Source: Hyphomonadaceae bacterium UBA7672
GTDB lineage: Bacteria; Pseudomonadota; Alphaproteobacteria; Caulobacterales; Hyphomonadaceae
Length of the DNA: 14,774 bases
Assembly: GCA_002483135.1 (NCBI GenBank)
Contig: DLHI01000035.1
Location: 45,610-60,383, forward strand
Reading direction: 5' to 3'
In this document: piece after piece, positions 7,255 to 13,860 of the stretch
How positions within the stretch are numbered: position 1 is the first letter of the stretch
Layout: every line of letters begins with the position of its first letter
Notes under the pieces: generated by a model
What the model was told of the DNA's origin: nothing
What the model saw: only the letters and a program-made list of their open reading frames with translations
Database searches by the model: none
Translations under genes and position numbers: made by a program

Positions 7255-7827
7255 ATGCATCTCGTCCGCTATCACGTCGCCGTCTCGCTCGATGGCTTCA
7301 TCGCCCCGCCCGACGGCGGGCACGAATGGCTCGCGCCCTACGGCAAGGTCGCCATGGGCTTCATCGGCCCGTGGATGAAGCAGATCGGGGGCATCATCGT
7401 CGGCCGCGCCACCTATGATCAGGCGCTAGGCATGGGCGGCTGGATGTGGGGCAAGGCGCCCACCCTCGTAATGACCTCACGCCCGGTGGAGCAGGGGCCG
7501 CAGTCTGTTCACGCCCACAACGGCGATCCCGCCGAAGGTCTTGCCGCACTCCGCGCCCGCATGGCCGCGCAGGATCTGGACACTGACATCTGGCTGTTCG
7601 GCGGCGGCGTCACGGCCGGCCTGTTCCTGAAGCACAACCTCATCGATCTGGTCGAACTCGCCACCGTTCCCGTCGCGCTCGGTCGTGGCCGTCCGCTCTT
7701 CGCCGATGTCGAAACGCGCCAGACGTTCGAACACACCGCCTCCCACCCCATAGGCATGGGCGTCACGGTGAACAGCTACCGCCGCATCCTTCCCGCGATC
7801 TCGCGACGCAAGGCGATGCGGGAGTGA
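7255..7827 (+). CDS. Dihydrofolate reductase-fold family protein (RibD C-terminal domain type)
   Basis: This is a 190-residue cytoplasmic protein with the RibD_C/DHFR-like NADPH-binding fold. The diagnostic strings are HVAVSLDGFIA (7-17), the VGRATYDQ segment (49-56) that ends the first Rossmann part, WLFGGGV (113-119) for dinucleotide binding, and PVALGRGRPLF (139-149) near the end. Length fits the YyaP/YwjB-like group of stand-alone reductases whose substrates are mostly unknown; it is not the dedicated folate enzyme, nor riboflavin RibD, since the deaminase domain is absent. ATG 7255 was chosen because AGGAGA lies 7 nt upstream. An upstream in-frame ATG (7222) reads through this ribosome site. 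The stop is only 9 nt from the convergent gene's stop. Confidence 0.85.
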   Translation: MHLVRYHVAVSLDGFIAPPDGGHEWLAPYGKVAMGFIGPWMKQIGGIIVGRATYDQALGMGGWMWGKAPTLVMTSRPVEQGPQSVHAHNGDPAEGLAALRARMAAQDLDTDIWLFGGGVTAGLFLKHNLIDLVELATVPVALGRGRPLFADVETRQTFEHTASHPIGMGVTVNSYRRILPAISRRKAMRE

Positions 7828-7836
7828 ATGCGCGCG

Positions 7837-9303
7837 TTACTTCTTCGTCCCCGCATACTTCGCCGCCGCGTCTTCCCACTTGTACGGCGTCGTATCGGGA
7901 ATGACGCTCACCTCCGTCGTGAACTTGAACGGCGCCGAAGTGATGCCGCTGTCCCACTCCGCTTCGACGAAGAACGCAGTATAGCCCTCGGTCGGCGCCG
8001 CAACCTGCGCGAAGTAGGTTCCGTCCTCCTGGGGCGTCAGAACGGTGGAGGTGTAGATCGGCCCCACGCTTTCGATGCGGAAATCGCGCGCCTTGGGATT
8101 GTGCGCCTGCCACAGCCGCACGGCCTTCGGCGGATCAAGCGGCCTGAACGCGATGCCGTTCGCATCCACCTTGTTCCAGATGTAATCCGGCCGCTTGCCC
8201 CCGGTGATCACCGAATTGTACCAGGCCAGCATCGAATCCTGCGCATCCGAGTTCGCCAGATTGTGCGCCGTGTTCTCGACATAGCGCAGCCGCTTTTCCT
8301 GCGGCAGACCGTCGAAATAGTACCGCGAATTGTCAGGCAGGAAGAACTGATCGCCCGACGCATTCACGATGAACTTCGGAATCGTGAGCCGCGCCCGGTC
8401 GCGATAATTGTACGGGTCCTCGATCCCCAGCACAGCCTGATATTCCGGCGTCCCGATCTTGTGCGGGAACAGCCCGTGATTGACATAGTCCCCCAACGAC
8501 GGCGCGAAGAATCCCAGCACCTCGAAATGATGCTTCGTGATCTCCTCCGAATTCAGCGCGTCGATCACCGTCGGCATGATGCCGATCACGCGATTGTCCA
8601 CCGCGCCCACCAGCCACGTCGTCCAGCCGCGCTTGGATGCGCCGGAGACAACGAACTCCTTGATGTCGACACCCCCGCCAGCGTCGGACTTCATGAATTC
8701 CTGCGTCGCATCCAGCGCCCGCACGCCCGCCTTCACCATGGCAAGCCGCACCAGCCATTCATCGTCCTTGGTCGAGAAATGCTTCACGCGCGTGTATGCG
8801 ATGATGTCGTCTTCCCACCGCGGCGTGTCGCTTGAATCCGTGAACCGCAGCGGCTGGTTGGGAACCATCCCCACCTCGGCCACCACCGAGCCCGTCTCCT
8901 TCGCAAAGCGGATCGAGCGATCCTGCGCCTTCACGGGCGCAGGGTCCGTATTGTCGCCCTGCCAGATGAACAGCAACGCCTTGTCGTGCTTCACCACATC
9001 CGGCTTCACGATGGTCATCCAGTGCGTCCACACCGGCTTGTCCACGTCCGTTTCAGACCGCCACGTCTGGGACGTCATCTCCAGCACATAGGTCGTCTGC
9101 CCATCGCCGGGATACGTGCCAATCAGCTCCCACTTGTAAGCCGGGTCGGCCTTGGCGACATACGCGTCGAGCGGCGTGCGTTCCTCCGCCTTCACCGACA
9201 GATCAACCGCGACAGGTGTCTCGGGCGCCGTCGCCGTCTCGGTTGGCCCGCAGGACGCAAGTGCAAGAACGCCGGCCAATGCCAGCAAGCTGTTACGGAT
9301 CAT
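7837..9303 (-). CDS. PhoPQ-activated pathogenicity-related (PqaA) family lipoprotein
   Basis: The protein has 488 residues. The N-terminus is a lipoprotein signal with lipobox LALASC (Cys18), so it is anchored in the membrane and faces the periplasm. The rest matches the PhoPQ-related family, whose founding member is PqaA of Salmonella. Family landmarks visible are LIGTYPGDGQTTYVLEMTSQ, the WQGDNTDPAP region, GASKRGWTTW (219-230) and YFDGLPQEKRLRYVENTAHN. An alpha/beta-hydrolase triad can be inferred as Ser223 (GASKRG), Asp318 (SGDQFF) and His347 (NTAHNL). The substrate is not known. GGGAGAGAG just before ATG 9303 supports the start. It lies 198 nt downstream of the FAD monooxygenase gene on the same strand and probably has its own promoter. 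Confidence 0.88.
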   Translation of the reverse strand: MIRNSLLALAGVLALASCGPTETATAPETPVAVDLSVKAEERTPLDAYVAKADPAYKWELIGTYPGDGQTTYVLEMTSQTWRSETDVDKPVWTHWMTIVKPDVVKHDKALLFIWQGDNTDPAPVKAQDRSIRFAKETGSVVAEVGMVPNQPLRFTDSSDTPRWEDDIIAYTRVKHFSTKDDEWLVRLAMVKAGVRALDATQEFMKSDAGGGVDIKEFVVSGASKRGWTTWLVGAVDNRVIGIMPTVIDALNSEEITKHHFEVLGFFAPSLGDYVNHGLFPHKIGTPEYQAVLGIEDPYNYRDRARLTIPKFIVNASGDQFFLPDNSRYYFDGLPQEKRLRYVENTAHNLANSDAQDSMLAWYNSVITGGKRPDYIWNKVDANGIAFRPLDPPKAVRLWQAHNPKARDFRIESVGPIYTSTVLTPQEDGTYFAQVAAPTEGYTAFFVEAEWDSGITSAPFKFTTEVSVIPDTTPYKWEDAAAKYAGTKK

Positions 9304-9430
9304 GGCTCTCTCCCGACCGGCTGTTCTCGCCGTTCGAGTGTCAGCTTAGTCGCCGCGCACACGATGCGGAAGCGGCGCCGTAGCGACACGCTATCACCCT
9401 TCGCTGCGAGGTAAGTTCCCTCAACATGGT

Positions 9431-9465
9431 TCCTCCCCCTGAAAAGGGGAGGACAGGTGGGGGTC
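9431..9465. repeat. Intergenic palindromic element (REP-like)
   Basis: TCCTCCCC (9431-9438) and GGGGAGGA (9446-9453) form an 8-bp hairpin around CTGAAAA, followed by CAGGTGGGGGTCTG. The form resembles dispersed intergenic palindromes of alphaproteobacterial chromosomes. Only one copy is present in this window, so its repeat nature is inferred. It lies between two same-strand genes and has no T-run on the side needed to end the FAD monooxygenase transcript. Confidence 0.5.
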
Positions 9466-9501
9466 TGTCTCAGCGCTCACCGCCCGAAGTTCAGCGCGCT
9501 C

Positions 9502-10725
9502 CTAATGCCCCGCATCCGGTGATCCAATATGCTCCGGCCGCCAGCCCATCGCGAACAGCTTTGGCGGAATGTCCCGTACAACTGGAATCGATTGCAGGTT
9601 CCGCATGATCCACGGCGCGCGCACCTCGCCCTTCGCATTCAGAGTCGGCGCAATGAAATTGTTCTGCGCAAATACCTGCGCCGACTGAATCAGCCACGTC
9701 GGCCACGCCCGGCGTTTCTGCACGCGCGCCAGATCCTTCTCACTTACCTCGCGGTTGCCCAGCGGCCGCCACAGCCTATTCGCCGCCGCCACGGCATCCG
9801 CCACCGCAAGGTTCACGCCCACCCCGCCTACGGGCGACATCGCATGCGCCGCGTCCCCGATGCACAGAAGACCATCGCGATACCAGCGTTCCAGCCGGTC
9901 CACCTGCACGTTCAGAAGTTTCACATCATCCCAGCTCGCCACTGCATCCATGCGCCCCGCAAACATGGGCGCCAGCTTCGCCACACGCGCGCGCCACGCC
10001 TCAAGCCCGGCCGCGCGAATGGCCTCCGCGCCGCCTTTCGGGATCACATGCGCGCACTGCCAGTAGCTGCCGCGATAGATGTTCACCAGCAGCCCGCCAG
10101 CATCCACCCAGCCCCCGGTCTCCTCGCCATCGCGGGGCCGGTGGGGCAGGCGAAACCACAACACATCCAGCGGCGCACCAAGGTCCTTCACCTTCATGCC
10201 CGCCGCCGCGCGCAGGATCGATCCGCGCCCATCGCACGCCACAGTCAGGTGCGCCGCGATCTCGATTTCGCCGTCGTGCCCCATCGCGCGAACGCCCGTC
10301 ACGCAGCCATTCTCGATGATGAGGTCCGTCGCCTCCGTCTCCATCATCAGGTGAAACCCACGATAGGGCCGCGCTTTGCGCTCAAGAAAGTTCAGAAATT
10401 CCCACTGCGGCGCCATCGCCATGAACGGCGCATGCACCTTCAGGCGCGTCAGGTTGATCATGCGGATATGTTCGCCGCCGATATGAACGCCGATGCGTTC
10501 CGTCCGCGCGATCGGCAGCTGCAGGAACTCATCCAGCAGCCCCAACTCGTGAAACAGCTCCAGTGTAGATGGATGTATCGTATCGCCGCGAAAATCGCGC
10601 AGGAAGTCCCCGTGCTTCTCCAGCACCACGACATCAAGCCCCGCCCGCGCCAGCAGGAAGCCCAGCATCATCCCCGCAGGCCCGCCACCGGCAATGCAGC
10701 AGCGGGTATCGACACGCCGGGCCAT
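9502..10725 (-). CDS. FAD-dependent monooxygenase (UbiH/PHBH-like)
   Basis: This is a 407-residue flavoprotein of the aromatic hydroxylase (group A) type. The motifs occur in the expected order and spacing: GGGPAG (13-18) for the FAD ADP moiety with the acidic end at VVVLEKHGD, the CDGRGS motif (164-169) that contacts both FAD and NADPH, and LCIGDAAHAMSPVGGVGVN (287-305) binding the flavin ribityl chain. Such enzymes add one oxygen atom to phenolic or other ring substrates using NAD(P)H. The substrate here is not evident, and no ubiquinone, tetracycline or aromatic-catabolism genes are adjacent. The start at 10725 is preceded by GGAGAAG. It lies 26 nt downstream of the membrane-anchored protein gene and is likely co-transcribed with it. 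An FAD-linked reductase or halogenase role is less likely. Confidence 0.87.
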   Translation of the reverse strand: MARRVDTRCCIAGGGPAGMMLGFLLARAGLDVVVLEKHGDFLRDFRGDTIHPSTLELFHELGLLDEFLQLPIARTERIGVHIGGEHIRMINLTRLKVHAPFMAMAPQWEFLNFLERKARPYRGFHLMMETEATDLIIENGCVTGVRAMGHDGEIEIAAHLTVACDGRGSILRAAAGMKVKDLGAPLDVLWFRLPHRPRDGEETGGWVDAGGLLVNIYRGSYWQCAHVIPKGGAEAIRAAGLEAWRARVAKLAPMFAGRMDAVASWDDVKLLNVQVDRLERWYRDGLLCIGDAAHAMSPVGGVGVNLAVADAVAAANRLWRPLGNREVSEKDLARVQKRRAWPTWLIQSAQVFAQNNFIAPTLNAKGEVRAPWIMRNLQSIPVVRDIPPKLFAMGWRPEHIGSPDAGH

Positions 10726-10751
10726 GCTCGCTTCTCCGCTGTCGTGTTGGG

Positions 10752-11633
10752 CTAGGGCGGGTAAACCTCGAACGTCGTGCCGACGCGCTTGGGCTCCACA
10801 GGCTCTCCTGGCGAGCCGATGGCGATCTCGACGCTGTAGGTGCCGGGCTGCAGGTTGGCGTTGGGCTGGCCGTCGATGTCCAGCCGCCAGCGCTCGATGA
10901 AGTCCAGCTCGTCCTTGAGCATCACGATCTCGATCGCGCCCGCTGGCCGGGGTGGGTCATCGCCAGCTTGGTCGCGTTCCCAGCTATAGGCCGGCAAGCC
11001 GACGTCTGTCGGATCGGCAGCATTGTAGGAGGGGGGCCGCAGTTCGCAGGGCACAGGCGCCATCTGCCCCGTCGCTGCATCGCTTCTCCGGCACAGCACA
11101 CGCAACGTAACGGGCGTATCCACCGCAGGTGCGGTGTGTTCCACCGAAAGGTGAACCGCCAGCACCATGCCTCTATGGCTCATGACGCCGCCGGGCGACT
11201 CCGGGGTAATGCGGGCGCCATCCGGCTCGACGCTGCCGTAGGAAATCCTGCCGCCGAACCCCGGCGGCTCGGCAACCGAGAAGTCGAGCGAACAATCCAT
11301 GCTTGAGCCGGTGTATCCCGGCGGCGGGAACTCGGACTGCTCCTGCTGGGTCAGCCAGTCGCTGCACCATGCTTCGAACTCGATCGCATTCACCGATAGC
11401 TGCGGCTTCTCCAATGTGATGCGCGGACAGGACACGCCGAACGACTTGCATAACAGGTCCTGCCCATAGGGCGCGGCCATCGCCACGCCGAACACGCTGC
11501 CGGCAAGGCCGGCGAAGATGCCGGCTGCCGCAAGGATCGTTTGCGGATTGCTCCAGTCCCATTTGTGGTCTGAAGTCTTGTCAGCTTCCGATTTTCCGGT
11601 TTCGCCCATGCCGCCACCCCGCGCACGGCGCAT
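10752..11633 (-). CDS. Unrecognised single-helix membrane-anchored protein
   Basis: I do not recognise this 293-residue protein. A short charged N-terminus (about 35 residues, containing HKWDWSNPQT) precedes one hydrophobic helix, ILAAAGIFAGLAGSVFGVAM. The remaining roughly 235 residues should face the periplasm. They contain six cysteines (in LLCKSFGVSCP, AWCSDW, MDCSLD, VLCRRS and VPCELR), consistent with disulfides. The C-terminal part, from LDFIERWRLDIDG through PGTYSVEIAIGS to TFEVYPP, looks like beta-sandwich strands. Start is ambiguous: ATG 11633 has AGGG 6 nt upstream but sits in a palindrome (11627-11641), while ATG 11609 gives MGETGKSEADK and has GGGGTGG upstream. It lies between the phosphodiesterase and FAD monooxygenase genes on the same strand, with short gaps. 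No function is proposed. Confidence 0.7.
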   Translation of the reverse strand: MRRARGGGMGETGKSEADKTSDHKWDWSNPQTILAAAGIFAGLAGSVFGVAMAAPYGQDLLCKSFGVSCPRITLEKPQLSVNAIEFEAWCSDWLTQQEQSEFPPPGYTGSSMDCSLDFSVAEPPGFGGRISYGSVEPDGARITPESPGGVMSHRGMVLAVHLSVEHTAPAVDTPVTLRVLCRRSDAATGQMAPVPCELRPPSYNAADPTDVGLPAYSWERDQAGDDPPRPAGAIEIVMLKDELDFIERWRLDIDGQPNANLQPGTYSVEIAIGSPGEPVEPKRVGTTFEVYPP

Positions 11634-11641
11634 TATGCGCC
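11627..11641. repeat. Perfect 15-nt palindrome at the start of the membrane-anchored protein gene
   Basis: GGCGCAT (11627-11633) and ATGCGCC (11635-11641) are inverted copies around a single central T. It covers one of the two candidate start codons (11633) and could be an operator, a small RNA hairpin over the ribosome site, or chance. It lies in the 42-nt gap after the phosphodiesterase stop. Confidence 0.35.
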
Positions 11642-11675
11642 CTGCCTTGCGTCGCGCGCAAGCAGTCCGACCGGC

Positions 11676-12740
11676 CTACGGCGCGAACGTCACCTCGTTG
11701 CGCACGCGGTATCCGGTGATCGGGAAGTCCGTGAAGAACCCGTCGATCCCAAGCGCCAGATAGCGCTTGATCGTCACCTCAATCGCCTCGCCATTCACCG
11801 GCTGGTCGTCGCGGAACGTCCATGGATGGACCGGAATGCCCTTCGCATGGCTCGCCTCGACAACGCCGCTCGACTTGCCATCCGCTCCGAACAGCAGGCC
11901 GATGTTCGGCCCGAGGCCATCCCAGAACGGCGCATCCGGCCGCGCCATGATTGAGTTATAGGAAGCCTGATCCCCGATCAGCATCACCACCGGCAGCTCG
12001 GTCTTCGCATTCATCGCCTTCACGAAGTCCGGCTCGAACGCCTGGATGAACACGGGCGAGCCCTTGGCCGCCATGCCATGCCGGGCGAGGGCGGCGAGGA
12101 TCGCATCCCCCATGTCCGGCTTGCCCAGCCGCGCGTGGTGCGCCGGCGCCTTCGCCTCCGGATAGACGCACACTGGCTTGCTCGCCACCGTGAGGCGCGA
12201 CTTGGCGAGCATCAGCACCTCGTCGAAGGTAGGGATCTGGTACAGCCCGTCGAACACCTTCGTGCGTCCCGGGAAGGGCTGCACCGCGCGCAGGCTCTTG
12301 ATCTCGGCAAGCGTGAAATCCTCGACCCACCAGTCGTTGCGCCCTTCATAGGCTGCGTCATCCGTCTTGCGCTTTCGGTTCGCGAACTCCGGCTTCGAGG
12401 CGACATTGGTGGTGGTCGAAAGATAAAGGTCATGCCGCGCGACCAGCACGTTGTCCTTGGTCATCACGAGGTCCGGTTCGATGCAGTCGGCGCCGTCGTT
12501 CAGCGCCCGCTGATACGTCTCCAGCGTATGTTCCGGCACATCGCCCGATGCACCCCGGTGTCCGATCACCAGCGGGCGTTCCCGGCCCAGGCTGGGGTAG
12601 ACCCAGCCCGCGCCAGCCGACGCCCCGCCGCCTGCATCCGCCCCGCCGGGCGCCATGGTGTCACAGGCCGACAGCGCCACAACCGGCGCGAAGGCGAGGG
12701 CGGCGAGCAAACCTGTGCGTTTGGTCATCTGATTCTTCAT
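11676..12740 (-). CDS. Glycerophosphodiester phosphodiesterase, lipoprotein GlpQ-like
   Basis: This 354-residue enzyme should split glycerophosphodiesters from lipid turnover into glycerol-3-phosphate and an alcohol. The N-terminus is a lipoprotein signal with lipobox VALSAC (Cys26), followed by a flexible Gly/Ala linker (30-46), so it is periplasmic and membrane-anchored. The GDPD TIM barrel follows: HRGASGDVPEHTLE (His61, Arg62, Glu70), CIEPDLVMTKDN (Glu88, Asp90) and ARHD (His103), which carry the catalytic histidines and metal ligands. The charged insert after residue 110 (NVASKPEFANRKRK) matches the GlpQ subgroup. The barrel ends with GIDGFFTDFP. ATG 12740 begins the signal peptide; a 26-codon upstream extension has no signal-like features. 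It probably heads a unit with the next two minus-strand genes and diverges from the VTT-domain gene. Confidence 0.92.
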   Translation of the reverse strand: MKNQMTKRTGLLAALAFAPVVALSACDTMAPGGADAGGGASAGAGWVYPSLGRERPLVIGHRGASGDVPEHTLETYQRALNDGADCIEPDLVMTKDNVLVARHDLYLSTTTNVASKPEFANRKRKTDDAAYEGRNDWWVEDFTLAEIKSLRAVQPFPGRTKVFDGLYQIPTFDEVLMLAKSRLTVASKPVCVYPEAKAPAHHARLGKPDMGDAILAALARHGMAAKGSPVFIQAFEPDFVKAMNAKTELPVVMLIGDQASYNSIMARPDAPFWDGLGPNIGLLFGADGKSSGVVEASHAKGIPVHPWTFRDDQPVNGEAIEVTIKRYLALGIDGFFTDFPITGYRVRNEVTFAP

Positions 12741-12798
12741 GTCCCTGCTGCGTTTCCGTGCGGCGGTTCCCTGCAGGCGCGACCTTGGCCATCCCCGC

Positions 12799-12825
12799 GC
12801 GGGCTGTCGAGGGGGCATAGCCCGC
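12799..12825. other. Inverted repeat in the divergent promoter region
   Basis: GCGGGCT (12799-12805) and AGCCCGC (12819-12825) form a 7-bp inverted repeat with a 13-nt spacer, in the 125-nt gap between the divergent phosphodiesterase and VTT-domain genes. It could be an operator or a weak hairpin. I see no convincing -35/-10 pair beside it. Confidence 0.3.
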
Positions 12826-12865
12826 CAACCGTCACGGATTCTTGACGGCGGGAAACCGGCGTCGC

Positions 12866-13606
12866 ATGTCTCGCCCCCTCATGAAGAAGCTCTTCGCCTT
12901 CATCAACAACATGGACTCCGCCGCCTGGCGCACCATCTGGGTGTCGCTGGCGCTGCTGGTTGGGGTCGTCGGCATCATCGTGATCGCCTCGGTCACCGGC
13001 TTTGCCGATCACATGGACGAAGAGCTGATGGCCCTGCGCGAGGGGCCATGGGGCCTTCCCATGGTCATCCTGCTGTTCATGCTCACCAGCTTCATGGGCG
13101 CGCCGCAATTCGCGCTGTTCGGCGTCTGCGTCGTGGCCTTCGGCACATGGATGGGCAGCGCCTACGCCATGATCGGCACGGTCGTGTCGGCGTGGATTCA
13201 TTTCCTGCTTGGTCGTTTTGGCGGCGCCAAGCTGGTCGAGCGTTATGGCGGCAACACGATCAACCGCCTGTCGCGTTTCATCGGCCGCAACGACTTTCTC
13301 GCCAGTCTGATCGTCCGCTCGGTGCCCACCGCCCCAGCGGTTGTGGTCAACATGGCCTTCGGCGCCAGCCAGGCAAATTTCTGGCGCTACACCGCCGGCG
13401 TCATCATCGGCTCGATCCCGAAAATCCTCATCGTCGCCCTGCTGGGCGAGTCCGTCATGTCCGCGATGGGGGGAGGGCTGGTGCTCGCCATCGGCCTCGT
13501 CGTCACCATGATCGCGATCTGGATATCCGTGGCTCTGGCCGCCCGCCGCGCCGTCCAGGGCGAGCCCGACCTGCAGAAACCGGAAGAAACCCAGCCGCAG
13601 GATTGA
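12866..13606 (+). CDS. TVP38/TMEM64 family (VTT-domain) membrane protein
   Basis: This is a 246-residue inner-membrane protein related to DedA and eukaryotic TMEM64/VMP1 proteins, a group now linked to lipid movement between membrane leaflets. The VTT domain spans about 75-195. It has a re-entrant region around APQFALFGVCVVAFG, then AWIHFLLGRFGG, the signature LIVRSVPTAPAVVVNMAFGA (Arg151, Pro154, Pro157), and the following GVIIGSIPKILIVALLG. Other helices lie at about 22-44, 62-78 and 203-226, and the last 20 residues are polar. Start choice is open: ATG 12866 gives MSRPLMKKL, ATG 12881 gives MKKLFAF, and a TTG at 12842 would add eight residues. None has a strong ribosome site. The lipid or other substrate is unknown. 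Confidence 0.85.
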   Translation: MSRPLMKKLFAFINNMDSAAWRTIWVSLALLVGVVGIIVIASVTGFADHMDEELMALREGPWGLPMVILLFMLTSFMGAPQFALFGVCVVAFGTWMGSAYAMIGTVVSAWIHFLLGRFGGAKLVERYGGNTINRLSRFIGRNDFLASLIVRSVPTAPAVVVNMAFGASQANFWRYTAGVIIGSIPKILIVALLGESVMSAMGGGLVLAIGLVVTMIAIWISVALAARRAVQGEPDLQKPEETQPQD

Positions 13607-13676
13607 TCCAAGCTGCCGCGTCCGTAAGCACGATCCTGCCTTCGCTGCTTTTCTCCGGGGGCGAATTTCCTGCCGC

Positions 13677-13713
13677 TTGACGCAATCCACAACCGGAACG
13701 ATAGAAGTTGCAT
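13677..13713 (+). promoter_or_regulatory. Candidate promoter for the leu leader and leuA
   Basis: TTGACG (13677-13682) is a good -35 box. After a 17-nt spacer comes GATAGA (13700-13705), a weak -10. A start 6-8 nt further would fall at 13711-13713, on or next to the leader ATG at 13712. This placement would give a leaderless message. Only the -35 match is strong. Confidence 0.45.
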
Positions 13714-13783
13714 GCGCAAACAGGGGCTCGCCCTTCTTCTTTCCCTGCCGGGGCTGCTTAGCAGCCCCTGGGCGCGTTCGTGA
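13712..13783 (+). CDS. leuL: Leucine-rich leader peptide of leuA
   Basis: This is a 23-codon ORF, MRKQGLALLLSLPGLLSSPW followed by ARS and TGA. Seven codons are leucine (positions 6, 8, 9, 10, 12, 15, 16), three of them consecutive CTT codons at 13733-13741. CTT is otherwise sparse in this high-GC window, where leucine is mostly CTC or CTG, so the cluster may be selected for slow decoding when leucyl-tRNA is low. The ORF ends 77 nt before leuA and its 3' half is part of the alternative RNA structures described for the attenuator. Such peptides act in cis through ribosome position, not as proteins. No strong ribosome site is present (AGAAG at 13704-13708 is poor). Recognition rests on composition and position. 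Confidence 0.7.
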   Translation: MRKQGLALLLSLPGLLSSPWARS

Positions 13784-13860
13784 TCGGCTGAGCCTGCCGG
13801 TCGCGCGTCCAGGGGTCTCAAGCAAAAACCCCAGACAGAAGCCCAGACAGGACTGCCCTG
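13750..13860 (+). promoter_or_regulatory. Leucine attenuator: alternative RNA structures before leuA
   Basis: Hairpin A: GGGGCTGC (13750-13757) with GCAGCCCC (13761-13768), 8 bp. Helix B, exclusive with A: CCCCTGGGCGCG (13765-13776) with CGCGTCCAGGGG (13804-13815), 12 bp with one G-U. Helix B encloses GATCGGC/GCCGGTC (13782-13788/13796-13802, one G-U). Helix C, exclusive with B: GGGGT (13812-13816) with ACCCC (13828-13832), or CAGGG (13810-13814) with CCCTG (13856-13860), which abuts the leuA ATG. A ribosome stalled at CTT CTT CTT would cover the 5' arm of A and leave B free to form; one reaching the stop at 13781 would block B and free the 3' segment for C. No T-run follows C, so control may be translational or Rho-dependent. 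Confidence 0.6.

Noticed and set aside
7828..8835. A 335-codon plus-strand frame opposite the PqaA-family gene
   Set aside because: Arginine- and histidine-rich shadow with no family features.
9529..10755. A 408-codon plus-strand frame opposite the FAD monooxygenase
   Set aside because: The minus strand carries all three flavin-binding motifs in order; this frame is a shadow.
12739..13680. A 313-codon plus-strand frame overlapping the VTT-domain gene
   Set aside because: Different frame from the membrane protein, arginine-rich, no hydrophobic segments.
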